Assembly (NCBI RefSeq): GCF_003963535.1
Contig: NZ_CP034539.1
Coordinates: forward strand, 930,001 to 994,000
Source: Streptomyces cyaneochromogenes
Lineage (GTDB): Bacteria; Actinomycetota; Actinomycetes; Streptomycetales; Streptomycetaceae
DNA: 64,000 nucleotides
Direction of reading: 5' to 3'
Shown here: positions 1 through 7,689 of the stretch, one piece after another
Position numbering within the stretch: the first letter of the stretch is position 1
Layout of the letters: each line of letters opens with the position of its first letter
Made by a program: the position numbers and the translations under genes
Notes under the pieces: generated by a model
Told to the model about the DNA's origin: nothing
Databases searched by the model: none
What the model saw: the letters and a program-made list of their open reading frames with translations, nothing else

Positions 1-48
1 CCGCTCCGCCGGCCGGCGAAGGGCCCCGCCCGGCCGGGCCACGGCAGC

Positions 49-969
49 GTGCGCCGACGCGGCGTGCTCGGCGTGCCCAGCGCCGAAACCGCCTGGCCGT
101 ACCTGCTGATCGCACCCACGGTCCTGGGCATGCTGTATCTGCTGGTGTACCCCCTGACACGCACGGTCCTGATATCGCTGCAGGACTTCCAGCTGCGCCA
201 ACTCATCCTGGGCGACGCCCGGTTCGTGGGCCTGCGGAACTACGGGACCCTGCTGACGGACGACCGCTTCTGGCAGGTCGTCCGACGCACCTTCCTGTTC
301 ATGGCCGTCAACGTCACCCTGATCATGGTGCTCGCCACACTGGTCGCCCTGCTGATCGAGCGGTTGGGCCGGCTGGGGCGTATCGCCGTACTCAGCTCGC
401 TCGTTCTGACCTGGGCCATGCCGGTCATCGCCGCCACCACGGTCTTCCAGTGGCTGTTCCACTCGGAGTTCGGCATCGTCAACTGGGCTTTGGGGCGGCT
501 GGGTTTCACCTCGTTCGACCGCTACCCCTGGTTCGCCCACGGCCCGGCGGCCTTCACGATCCTGGTCCTGCTGATCGTCTGGCAGTCGGTGCCGTTCGCG
601 GCCATCACCCTGTACTCGGCCCTGGTCACCGTCCCCGCGGAGCTGTACGAGTCGGCGCGCATCGACGGTGCCTCGGCGCGGCGTATCTTCCGTGCCGTCA
701 CGTTTCCCATGATCCGGCCGATCTTCATGCTGGTGTTCTCGCTGGAGGTCATCTGGACCTTCAAGGCGTTCGTGCAGATCTGGGTGATGACCAACGGCGG
801 ACCGGGCGACGCCACCACCATTCTGCCCGTCTACGCGGTACAGACCGCCCTGTCGAGCCAGCGCTACGACCTCGGCTCGGCGGCCTCGATCGTCACCGTG
901 CTGATGCTTGCCGCCGTGCTCGTCCTCTACTTCCGCCAGATGCTCCGCCAGGAGGACGAGGCCCTATGA
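49..969 (+). CDS. sugar ABC transporter permease, MalF type
   Basis: This is an inner-membrane subunit of a binding-protein-dependent carbohydrate importer. The 306-residue product has about six hydrophobic segments. It carries the EAA loop that docks the ATPase, ELYESARIDGAS from residue 198, followed by the usual FP..RP. The start is a GTG. The stop overlaps the ATG of the second permease (ATGA at 966-969), so the two are co-translated as a heterodimer. The binding protein is not in the window and presumably lies upstream. The hexosaminidase downstream suggests a chitobiose or N-acetylglucosamine substrate, as in the Streptomyces DasABC system, but that is inference from context. Confidence 0.93.
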   Translation: MRRRGVLGVPSAETAWPYLLIAPTVLGMLYLLVYPLTRTVLISLQDFQLRQLILGDARFVGLRNYGTLLTDDRFWQVVRRTFLFMAVNVTLIMVLATLVALLIERLGRLGRIAVLSSLVLTWAMPVIAATTVFQWLFHSEFGIVNWALGRLGFTSFDRYPWFAHGPAAFTILVLLIVWQSVPFAAITLYSALVTVPAELYESARIDGASARRIFRAVTFPMIRPIFMLVFSLEVIWTFKAFVQIWVMTNGGPGDATTILPVYAVQTALSSQRYDLGSAASIVTVLMLAAVLVLYFRQMLRQEDEAL

Positions 970-1826
970 GCACGGCACGAGGCACCATGAGCACGGCGCG
1001 CCGGCACTTTCGCCGTGTCCCGGCACAGCTCGCCGCCGGTGTGACGATCGCGATCTGCCTCTTCCCCGTGTACTGGATGGTGGCCACCGCGTTCAAGCCC
1101 AATCGGGACATCCAGTCCGACAGTCCCCAACTGCTGCCGCGGACCTGGACGTTGGACCACTTCCGGGCCGCTGTGGACGCCGACGGCTTCGGGCTGTTCT
1201 GGCGCAACAGCATCCTGGTGACCCTGGGCGCCGTCCTGCTGTCCCTGGTCGTGGCACTCGGGGCGTCGTTCGCCGTGGCCCGGATGCGCTGGCGCGGCAG
1301 GCGGCAGTTCATGCTGATGGTGTTCATCGCGCAGATGGCGCCGTGGGAGGCGCTGATCATCCCGGTGTACATCATCTCCCGGGACACCGGCATGCTCGAC
1401 CGGCTGCCCACGCTGACGCTCGTCTACTTCATGATGACGCTGCCGTTCACGATCGTGGTGCTGCGCGGGTTCATCGCCGCCATTCCGCCGGAGCTGGAGG
1501 AGGCGGCGCAGGTCGACGGCTGCACCCGCCCGCAGGCCTTTCGCCACATCGCCTTTCCGCTGCTCGCCCCCGGTCTGATGGCCACCTCGCTGTTCGGCTG
1601 CATCACCGCCTGGAACGAGTTCACCTACGCCAACTTCCTGATCATCAAACATCAGGACAGCCGCACCCTGCCCGTCTGGCTGTCCTCCTTCCAGAACGTC
1701 TTCGGCACCGACTGGGGCGCCACCATGGCCGCCTCCACTCTCTTCGCCCTCCCGGCGCTGGCCGTGTTCCTGCTGCTCCAGCGCCATGTGACGGCCGGCT
1801 TCGCCGCCGGCGCCGTCAAGGGCTGA
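966..1826 (+). CDS. sugar ABC transporter permease, MalG type
   Basis: This is the second inner-membrane permease of the sugar importer, 286 residues. The EAA loop reads ELEEAAQVDGC from residue 176. The start at 966 overlaps the upstream stop by ATGA, which is why I prefer it over the in-frame Met ten codons further on. The N-terminus is polar and Arg-rich, then a first membrane segment follows, as usual for MalG relatives. No ATPase gene follows; Streptomyces importers of this family commonly share the MsiK ATPase encoded elsewhere. The next gene starts 65 bases on and is probably in the same operon. Confidence 0.93.
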   Translation: MSTARGTMSTARRHFRRVPAQLAAGVTIAICLFPVYWMVATAFKPNRDIQSDSPQLLPRTWTLDHFRAAVDADGFGLFWRNSILVTLGAVLLSLVVALGASFAVARMRWRGRRQFMLMVFIAQMAPWEALIIPVYIISRDTGMLDRLPTLTLVYFMMTLPFTIVVLRGFIAAIPPELEEAAQVDGCTRPQAFRHIAFPLLAPGLMATSLFGCITAWNEFTYANFLIIKHQDSRTLPVWLSSFQNVFGTDWGATMAASTLFALPALAVFLLLQRHVTAGFAAGAVKG

Positions 1827-1891
1827 CCTTCCCCGCCCTCTGGGTTCCCTCCTCCCCCGCCCTGTCCCGCACCCGGCCCCCGGAGACAGCC

Positions 1892-3424
1892 GTGCCCACA
1901 CCCCCGCCTCTGGCGTCGTCGCTGTTGCCCCGCCCCACCAAGGCCCATGCCAGAGCAGGCCACTTCACGTTCGGTCCCCGTACCTGTCTGCGCATCAGCA
2001 CCGGCGCCGAACCCGCTGCCCACCTGCTGCGCACGCTCCTCGCCCCCGCCACCGGCCTGCCGTTGCATCCCGCCGCCGACGGAGCCGTCGTCCTGGCCCT
2101 CGATCCGTCCCTGACCGGCCTGGGCGAGGAGGGCTACGGGCTCACCGTCGGGCCGCGCTCCGTGCTGCTGCGCGCCGCGCAGGTCACCGGGCTGCTGCGC
2201 GGTGTACAGACGATCCGTCAGCTCCTGCCCGTCCAGGCCTTCGCGGCGTCACCGCAGCGCGGTGTGCGGTGGGCGCTGCCCTGTGTGGAGATCACGGACG
2301 TTCCCCGGCATCGCTGGCGCGGCGCGATGCTCGACGTGGCCCGGCACTTCCAGCCGGTGTCGTATCTGCGTCGCTACGTCGATCTGCTCGCCCTGCACAA
2401 GATCAACGTCTTTCATCTGCACCTGACCGACGACCAGGGCTGGCGGATGCCGGTCGCGGCGTACCCCAAGCTCACCGAGATCGGCGGCCACCGGGCCCGG
2501 TCGATGACCGGCGCCGACGGCGAGGAGTACGACGGCGTTCCGCACGGCGGCGCGTACACGCGGGCCGAGCTGGCCGGACTGGTGGAGTTCGCGGCCGCGC
2601 GCGGCGTCACGGTGATGCCCGAGATCGAGATGCCCGGCCACGTCCGGGCCGCCCTGGCCGCCTATCCGCGGCTGGGAAACCGTCCCGACCGTGCCCTGGA
2701 CGTATGGACCAGGTGGGGGGTGTGCGACACCGTCCTCGGGGTTCATGAGGAGGTCTTCGACTTCTGCCGCACCGTGCTGGACGAGGTCATGGACGTCTTC
2801 CCCTCCCCCTACATCCACATCGGCGGGGACGAGTGCCCCGTCACGGAATGGGAGCGGAGCGCGGAAGCCAGAGCGCGTGCCCGGGCCGCGGAACTGAGCG
2901 GTCCCGCCGCCCTGCACGGGTGGTTCCTCGGCCGCATCGGCGCGTTCCTGGCGCAGAACGGGCGACGCCCCGTCGGCTGGGCCGAGACCGGCACCGAACT
3001 GCCCGGCGACTTCACCCTGATGGCCTGGCGCGACTCCGCGCACGCCCTTGCCGCCGCGCGGCGCGGCCACGACGTGATCAACGCCGATCACCGCGCCACC
3101 TACTTCGACTACCCGCAGAGCAGCGATCCCCGAGAGCGCCCGGCTCAGCCCGGAGCCGTCATCGGTCTCCGGGACGTACACGCCCACGACCCGGTGCCCG
3201 AGAAGGCGACTCCCGATACGGCCGCCCGCGTGCTCGGCGCCCAGGCCCAGCTGTGGACCGAGTACGCCGCGACGCCGGCCCGCCTCGAGTACCTCACCTA
3301 TCCCCGCCTGTGCGCCCTGGCGGACCGCGTCTGGAGCGGCCCCACTCCATGGGCGGACTTCTGCTCCCGCCTGGACCGGCACACCGCACGCCTCGACGCC
3401 CTCGATGTCCGCCGCCACCCCTGA
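1892..3424 (+). CDS. beta-N-acetylhexosaminidase, GH20
   Basis: The enzyme removes terminal N-acetylglucosamine (or N-acetylgalactosamine) by substrate-assisted catalysis. The product is 510 residues. An N-terminal GH20b-like domain spans about residues 20-135, followed by the GH20 barrel, which opens with RGAMLDVARHF. HLHLTDDQGWR is present, as is HIGGDECP with the catalytic Asp-Glu pair at D313/E314. GTG is chosen as the start because GGAG lies six bases upstream; an open frame extends far upstream but overlaps the permease. No signal peptide is visible, so it probably hydrolyses imported chito-oligosaccharides in the cytoplasm. That fits the permeases upstream and resembles the DasD arrangement of S. 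coelicolor. Confidence 0.93.
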   Translation: MPTPPPLASSLLPRPTKAHARAGHFTFGPRTCLRISTGAEPAAHLLRTLLAPATGLPLHPAADGAVVLALDPSLTGLGEEGYGLTVGPRSVLLRAAQVTGLLRGVQTIRQLLPVQAFAASPQRGVRWALPCVEITDVPRHRWRGAMLDVARHFQPVSYLRRYVDLLALHKINVFHLHLTDDQGWRMPVAAYPKLTEIGGHRARSMTGADGEEYDGVPHGGAYTRAELAGLVEFAAARGVTVMPEIEMPGHVRAALAAYPRLGNRPDRALDVWTRWGVCDTVLGVHEEVFDFCRTVLDEVMDVFPSPYIHIGGDECPVTEWERSAEARARARAAELSGPAALHGWFLGRIGAFLAQNGRRPVGWAETGTELPGDFTLMAWRDSAHALAAARRGHDVINADHRATYFDYPQSSDPRERPAQPGAVIGLRDVHAHDPVPEKATPDTAARVLGAQAQLWTEYAATPARLEYLTYPRLCALADRVWSGPTPWADFCSRLDRHTARLDALDVRRHP

Positions 3425-3493
3425 AGCCGCACCACAGCTCGGCCCTGTTCCTCCGAGCACGTCGAACACATCCCCCACCCGGAAGGAATCAGC

Positions 3494-4936
3494 ATGAAAT
3501 CCGGATCCGCTCGATCCACCACGAGCAGAGTGCGTGTCGCCGCGGCCGCCGCCGTGGCCCTGGCCATGGGCACCGCCGGCCTCACCGCCCTGACCGGGAC
3601 CGCGAGTGCCGCCGCCGACGGCGTGGCGGTCCAGTACCGGACCAGCGCCACGGGTGCCACCGCGGACCAGGCCGAGCCCTGGCTCAAGGTCAGGAACACC
3701 GGCGACAGCGCCCTCCAGCTCAGCACCGTCAAGGTGCGCTACTACTTCAAGGCCGACTCGGCCGGTGCCGCCTACCGCTTCGCCTGTTCCTGGGCGGTCA
3801 AGGGCTGCTCCAACATCACCGCCACCTTCGGCACGCTCGCCACCCCCACGGCGACCGCCGACCGCTACCTGGACATCGGCTTCACCGCGGGAGCGGGCAG
3901 TCTCGCGCCCGGCGCCGACACCGGGGACATGCAGCTGCGCTTCCACCGCTCGGACTGGCAGCAGCTCAACCAGAGCGACGACTACTCCTTCAGCCCCTCC
4001 CGGACGTCCTACGCGGACTGGTCGAAGATCACCGCCCAGGTGTCCGGCAGCACGGTGTGGGGCACCGCCCCCGAGGGCAACGACCCGACGGATCCCCCGA
4101 CCGACCCGCCCACCGACCCTCCGACCGGCGGACAGAGCCTGTTCGACGACTTCGACTACACCGGCTCCGGCGACCCGAGGATCTCGGCGAACGGCTGGAA
4201 CGTGCGCTCCAACTCCGGCGGGCCCGGGGTGCCCGGTGCCACGTGGTCCCCGGAGAACGTCACCTTCGCGAGCTCCGGCGGCAACTCCGTGATGAATTTG
4301 CGGACCTCGACCGCGGGAACGGCCGAGAGCACCAAGCAGACCGAAGTCCTCACCAAGGCCATGAAGTTCAGGAACGGCACCTACGCCGCCCGGGTCAGGT
4401 TCTCCGACGCGCCGGTGTCCGGGCCCGACGGCGACCACCTCGTCCAGACGTTCTTCACCATCAACGACCTCAAGGCGCCCATGGCCGACGACTACGCGGA
4501 GTACGACTTCGAGTACCTCCCCAACGGCGGCTGGGGCGAGCCCTCCAACATCCTGTACACGACGTCCTGGGAGACCTACAACCCCGACCCCTGGCAGGCC
4601 GTGAACCAGCACACCGAGTCCCGGCAGAGCCATGCCGGCTGGCACGATCTGGTACTCACCATCGACAACAGCAGCATCAAGTACTACGTCGACGGCCGGC
4701 TCTTCGGCACCCATGACACCGCCTACCTGCCCGAGCGTCCCATGTCGATCAACTTCAACCAGTGGCTGATCGACCTCGCGGGCCAGACCAGCACCACTCC
4801 CCGCGCCTACGACGAGCAGGTCGACTACGTCCTGCACGTCAAGGACCAGGTCCTGACCCCGGCGCAGGTCACCGCCAAGGTCAGCGCCTTCCGGACGGCC
4901 GGCACCACCTTCGAGGACACCGTCCCCGCCGGCTAG
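3494..4936 (+). CDS. secreted CBM3-GH16-like glycan hydrolase
   Basis: The product is 480 residues. A signal peptide covers residues 1 to about 40, ending in an ASA-type cleavage site. A family 3 carbohydrate-binding module follows at about 43-190, with WLKVRNTG, KVRYYF, GCSNIT and FHRSDW. Next is a PTDPPTDPP linker at about 196-210, then a concanavalin-like hydrolase domain at about 215-460. A GH16-type catalytic signature E-Y-D-F-E lies at residues 336-340; both acids are present, though Tyr at the second position is unusual. The likely role is binding crystalline cellulose or chitin and cutting a beta-glucan. The exact substrate cannot be read from sequence. GGAAGGA lies just upstream of the ATG. 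Confidence 0.85.
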   Translation: MKSGSARSTTSRVRVAAAAAVALAMGTAGLTALTGTASAAADGVAVQYRTSATGATADQAEPWLKVRNTGDSALQLSTVKVRYYFKADSAGAAYRFACSWAVKGCSNITATFGTLATPTATADRYLDIGFTAGAGSLAPGADTGDMQLRFHRSDWQQLNQSDDYSFSPSRTSYADWSKITAQVSGSTVWGTAPEGNDPTDPPTDPPTDPPTGGQSLFDDFDYTGSGDPRISANGWNVRSNSGGPGVPGATWSPENVTFASSGGNSVMNLRTSTAGTAESTKQTEVLTKAMKFRNGTYAARVRFSDAPVSGPDGDHLVQTFFTINDLKAPMADDYAEYDFEYLPNGGWGEPSNILYTTSWETYNPDPWQAVNQHTESRQSHAGWHDLVLTIDNSSIKYYVDGRLFGTHDTAYLPERPMSINFNQWLIDLAGQTSTTPRAYDEQVDYVLHVKDQVLTPAQVTAKVSAFRTAGTTFEDTVPAG

Positions 4937-4947
4937 GCAGCCGCAAG

Positions 4948-4993
4948 GGGCAGCAGGGCGCCGCCGGTCCATGCCGTGCGGCCCCTGCTGCCC
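4948..4993 (+). terminator. hairpin terminator after GH16 gene
   Basis: A perfect 11-bp stem (4948-4958 pairs with 4983-4993) lies 12 bases past the stop. A second inner stem, GCCGC with GCGGC, sits inside the loop. No long T tract follows, which is common for Streptomyces terminators. Confidence 0.6.
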
Positions 4994-5098
4994 GCCTGCC
5001 GCCGTACGCACGGCGACTTTCTCCCCCGCCCCAGGGGCCATTCGGGTGACATCCGGGTACAGTGAGGCAGATCGCGGCCCTTGCGGGCTTTGTCCTAA

Positions 5099-5108
5099 TG
5101 ACGTCATA
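5099..5108. promoter_or_regulatory. 10-bp palindrome upstream of phosphatase gene
   Basis: ATGACGTCAT is a perfect palindrome 55 bases before the start codon of the PAS-GAF-PP2C gene, in a short AT-richer patch. It may be a regulator site for that gene. No regulator is identified. Confidence 0.25.
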
Positions 5109-5162
5109 AAGCACACATCGTGAACATTCGACGGGGGCCCCTAGCGATCGGCTCCATCCCGC

Positions 5163-7160
5163 ATGTCCACCCATCCCGCACCTCCCGAGGTTCCAGCGCC
5201 CGGTGTGCTCCAGCCCCGGAGCGGCGCCGTTCTGACGACCGACCGCACAGGGCGGGTCACGTTCTTCAACAGACCCGCCGAACGCCTTCTGGGCCTGTCG
5301 GACGAACTGCTCGGTCGCGTGCTCTGGGATGCGGTGCCCCACTTCCGCACGACAGGAGTGAATGTCGCCTGCCAGCAGGCCACCACCACCGGCAAACCGA
5401 CCGGTTTCAGCGTCGACTGGCCCCGCGACCAGCGCTTGCTCCGCATACAGCTGTTTCCCGTCCCCACCGGTATGGCTCTCTGGTTCACCGACGTCACCGG
5501 GCGACAGCGCAGGGCGGAGGAGACAGCGGCCGAGAACACCGCCGCGAAGTACGCCGAGAGAATCGTCGAGCTGACTCAGGCCCTGGCCATGGCGGTGACG
5601 GGGCTGGACGTGGTCAACGTCGTCGAGGATCACGCTCAGGAACTCTTCGGCGCCGACGCCGTCAGCTTCTGGTGCCGCGACGAGGAACATCTGGATTCCT
5701 TCGGAAACGCCGGGAACTCACCGGAATTCGTCAACCGGATGATGGGGGCCCTGCCGCCGCCGTTCGATCAGTGCCCGGCCGGCCAGACACTGATCGAACG
5801 TGCCCCGACCTTCATCTCCTCACCCGCGGAGTACATCGGCCGGTACCCGCACATGGCCGACGTGCCGACCGTCAGCGGCAAGCAGGCCTGGGCGTTCCTT
5901 CCCCTGCTCACCTCCGACCGGCCGATCGGCGTGTGCATCTTCTCGTACGGCCGGCCCCATGAGTTCACCCCCGAGGAACGCAACCTCTTCACGGTGCTGT
6001 GCGGTCTCATAGCCCAGGCCCTGGCGCGGGCGCGGCTCTACGACGCCGAGCACCGCCGGTCCCATGAACTGCAGCGCGGCCTCCTCCCCCGGGTCCTGCC
6101 GTCCCTCCCCGGTGTCACCACGACCGCCCGCTACCTGCCTGCCGGCGACGGGGCCGAGGTCGGTGGCGACTGGTACGACGTGATCCCACTGCCGTCGGAT
6201 CGGGTCGCCCTCGTCATCGGTGACGTGATGGGCCACGGTCTGCGCGAGGCCGCGATCATGGGCCAACTGCGCACCGCCGTCCGCACCCTCGCCGACCTCG
6301 GACAAGCGCCGGACGAGCTCTTCTACCACCTCAACAGCCTGGTCGCTGACCTTGGCGACGACCACTTCGCCACGTGTCTGTGCGCTGTCTACGACCCCAC
6401 CAGCCGCCTGTGCACCCTCACCACCGCCGGCCATCCCCCACCCGTGATCGTCCATCCCGACGGCACCCACTACTTCGCCGATCTGCCCGACAACCCGCCC
6501 CTGGGCATCGCGGCCCTGCCCTACGAGACAACCACGCTCGAACTTCCCGAAGGCAGTCTGCTGGCGCTCTACACCGACGGACTGGTCCAGGGCCCGAGCG
6601 GCGACCTCGACGCGGGGATGGCCGAGCTCTCCCGACGGCTCGCCAGAACGCCGGACCCCGCGAGCACCGACCTCGACACGCTGTGCGGCAGCCTGCTCAC
6701 CGACTTGTCCGGCGCGTCGCGTTTCCCGGACGACGCCGCCCTGCTGCTCGCGCGCACCCGCGCCTCGGCCCCGCGGGACATCGCCTGCTGGCAGTTGCCC
6801 GAAGACCCCAAATCCGCTGGTCAAGCACGCAAACACGTGCGGGATCAGCTCACGGCGTGGGGCCTCGGGGAGCTGGCGGTGACCACCGAACTCCTCGCCA
6901 GCGAACTGATCGGAAACGTCATTCGCCACGCCAGAGGCCCGATCACCCTTCGCCTGCTGCGCAGCCGGGCCCTGATCTGCGAGGTGTCCGACCGCAGTCT
7001 CACCATGCCGCGCATACGCCACGCGGCGGACACCGACGAGGACGGCAGAGGGCTCCAGCTGGTCGCCGCGGTCGCCGACCGCTGGGGCGCGCGCTACACG
7101 GAATCCGGCAAGTGCATCTGGACCGAGCAATCCCTCACTGACCCGGACGCCGGCGTGTGA
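5163..7160 (+). CDS. PAS-GAF-PP2C phosphatase with ATPase domain (RsbU-like)
   Basis: This is a multidomain regulator of partner-switching sigma-factor pathways. A PAS sensor spans about residues 15-115 (TTDRTGRVTFFNRPAERLLG). A GAF domain follows at about 135-295. A SpoIIE/PP2C Ser/Thr phosphatase domain lies at about 315-535, with GGDWYDVIPL, GDVMGHG and LYTDGL supplying metal-binding Asp residues. An HATPase_c anti-sigma-kinase domain at about 545-655 has ELIGNVIRHA and a degraded GRGL motif. Having phosphatase and kinase in one chain is typical of Streptomyces. It would dephosphorylate or phosphorylate an anti-anti-sigma factor in response to signals sensed by PAS and GAF. It stands alone, with no antagonist gene beside it. 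Confidence 0.92.
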   Translation: MSTHPAPPEVPAPGVLQPRSGAVLTTDRTGRVTFFNRPAERLLGLSDELLGRVLWDAVPHFRTTGVNVACQQATTTGKPTGFSVDWPRDQRLLRIQLFPVPTGMALWFTDVTGRQRRAEETAAENTAAKYAERIVELTQALAMAVTGLDVVNVVEDHAQELFGADAVSFWCRDEEHLDSFGNAGNSPEFVNRMMGALPPPFDQCPAGQTLIERAPTFISSPAEYIGRYPHMADVPTVSGKQAWAFLPLLTSDRPIGVCIFSYGRPHEFTPEERNLFTVLCGLIAQALARARLYDAEHRRSHELQRGLLPRVLPSLPGVTTTARYLPAGDGAEVGGDWYDVIPLPSDRVALVIGDVMGHGLREAAIMGQLRTAVRTLADLGQAPDELFYHLNSLVADLGDDHFATCLCAVYDPTSRLCTLTTAGHPPPVIVHPDGTHYFADLPDNPPLGIAALPYETTTLELPEGSLLALYTDGLVQGPSGDLDAGMAELSRRLARTPDPASTDLDTLCGSLLTDLSGASRFPDDAALLLARTRASAPRDIACWQLPEDPKSAGQARKHVRDQLTAWGLGELAVTTELLASELIGNVIRHARGPITLRLLRSRALICEVSDRSLTMPRIRHAADTDEDGRGLQLVAAVADRWGARYTESGKCIWTEQSLTDPDAGV

Positions 7161-7169
7161 CCAGTGCCG

Positions 7170-7593
7170 TCAGACGGCCTGAGAGCCCCTGGTGGTGCTG
7201 CCCCTGACGACCAACCGGTGCGGCGCCCCCGCGTCCGCCGGCGCGGATGCCGCACCCGCGATGATCCCGACCAGCGTGCTGACGCCACCTGCGCGATCCG
7301 GGCTTGTCGGGCGCGATGGTGGTGAGCGTCGGCGAGCTGTACTCGCCTTCCTGGATGCCGTCGATACCGACGACGGCGATGCCCTCGGGAACGCGGACCC
7401 CGGCACGCGTCAGCGCGTGCATCGCGCCGATGGCGAGCAGGTCGTTGTGGCAGAAGACGGCGTCGGGCGACTCGGGCAGGGCGAGGAGGCGGTTCATGGC
7501 CTCGGCGACCAGGTGCCGGTGGAAGCGTGGCGTGGGGACGATGAGGTCCCCGTCGACGGGCAGGCCGGCTCCTTCCCCCTCGTAGCGGTCTGG
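7170..7593 (-). pseudogene. LacI-family regulator remnant, frameshifted
   Basis: Only the C-terminal effector-binding part of a LacI/GalR regulator remains. One frame carries SPDAVFCHNDLLAIGAMHAL and AVVGIDGIQEGEYSSPTLTT. The frame then shifts near 7300, and the homologous tail (VSTLVGIIAG, LVVRGSTT) continues in another frame to 7170. The DNA-binding domain and first half of the core are absent. The remnant abuts the 3' end of the molybdopterin gene, so a deletion junction probably lies near 7590-7690. It should not be functional. Confidence 0.75.
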
Positions 7594-7689
7594 CGAGCCA
7601 TCGCCGGCCTGCCGCCCGTCGTGGGTGGGGCCGCTCGTGGGTCGGACGGGGCGGAGGCCGTGGTGGTCGGTGCCGGGCAGAGGGCGCCC

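Noticed and set aside
5077..5095. Short GGCCC-loop-GGGCT hairpin followed by TTTGTC
   Set aside because: A 4-5 bp stem is too weak next to the stronger hairpin at 4948-4993, which already serves the GH16 gene.
2249..5116. 955-codon open frame on the minus strand
   Set aside because: It lies opposite the GH20 and GH16 genes and is a Gly/Val/Arg-rich translation typical of the antisense of high-GC coding DNA.
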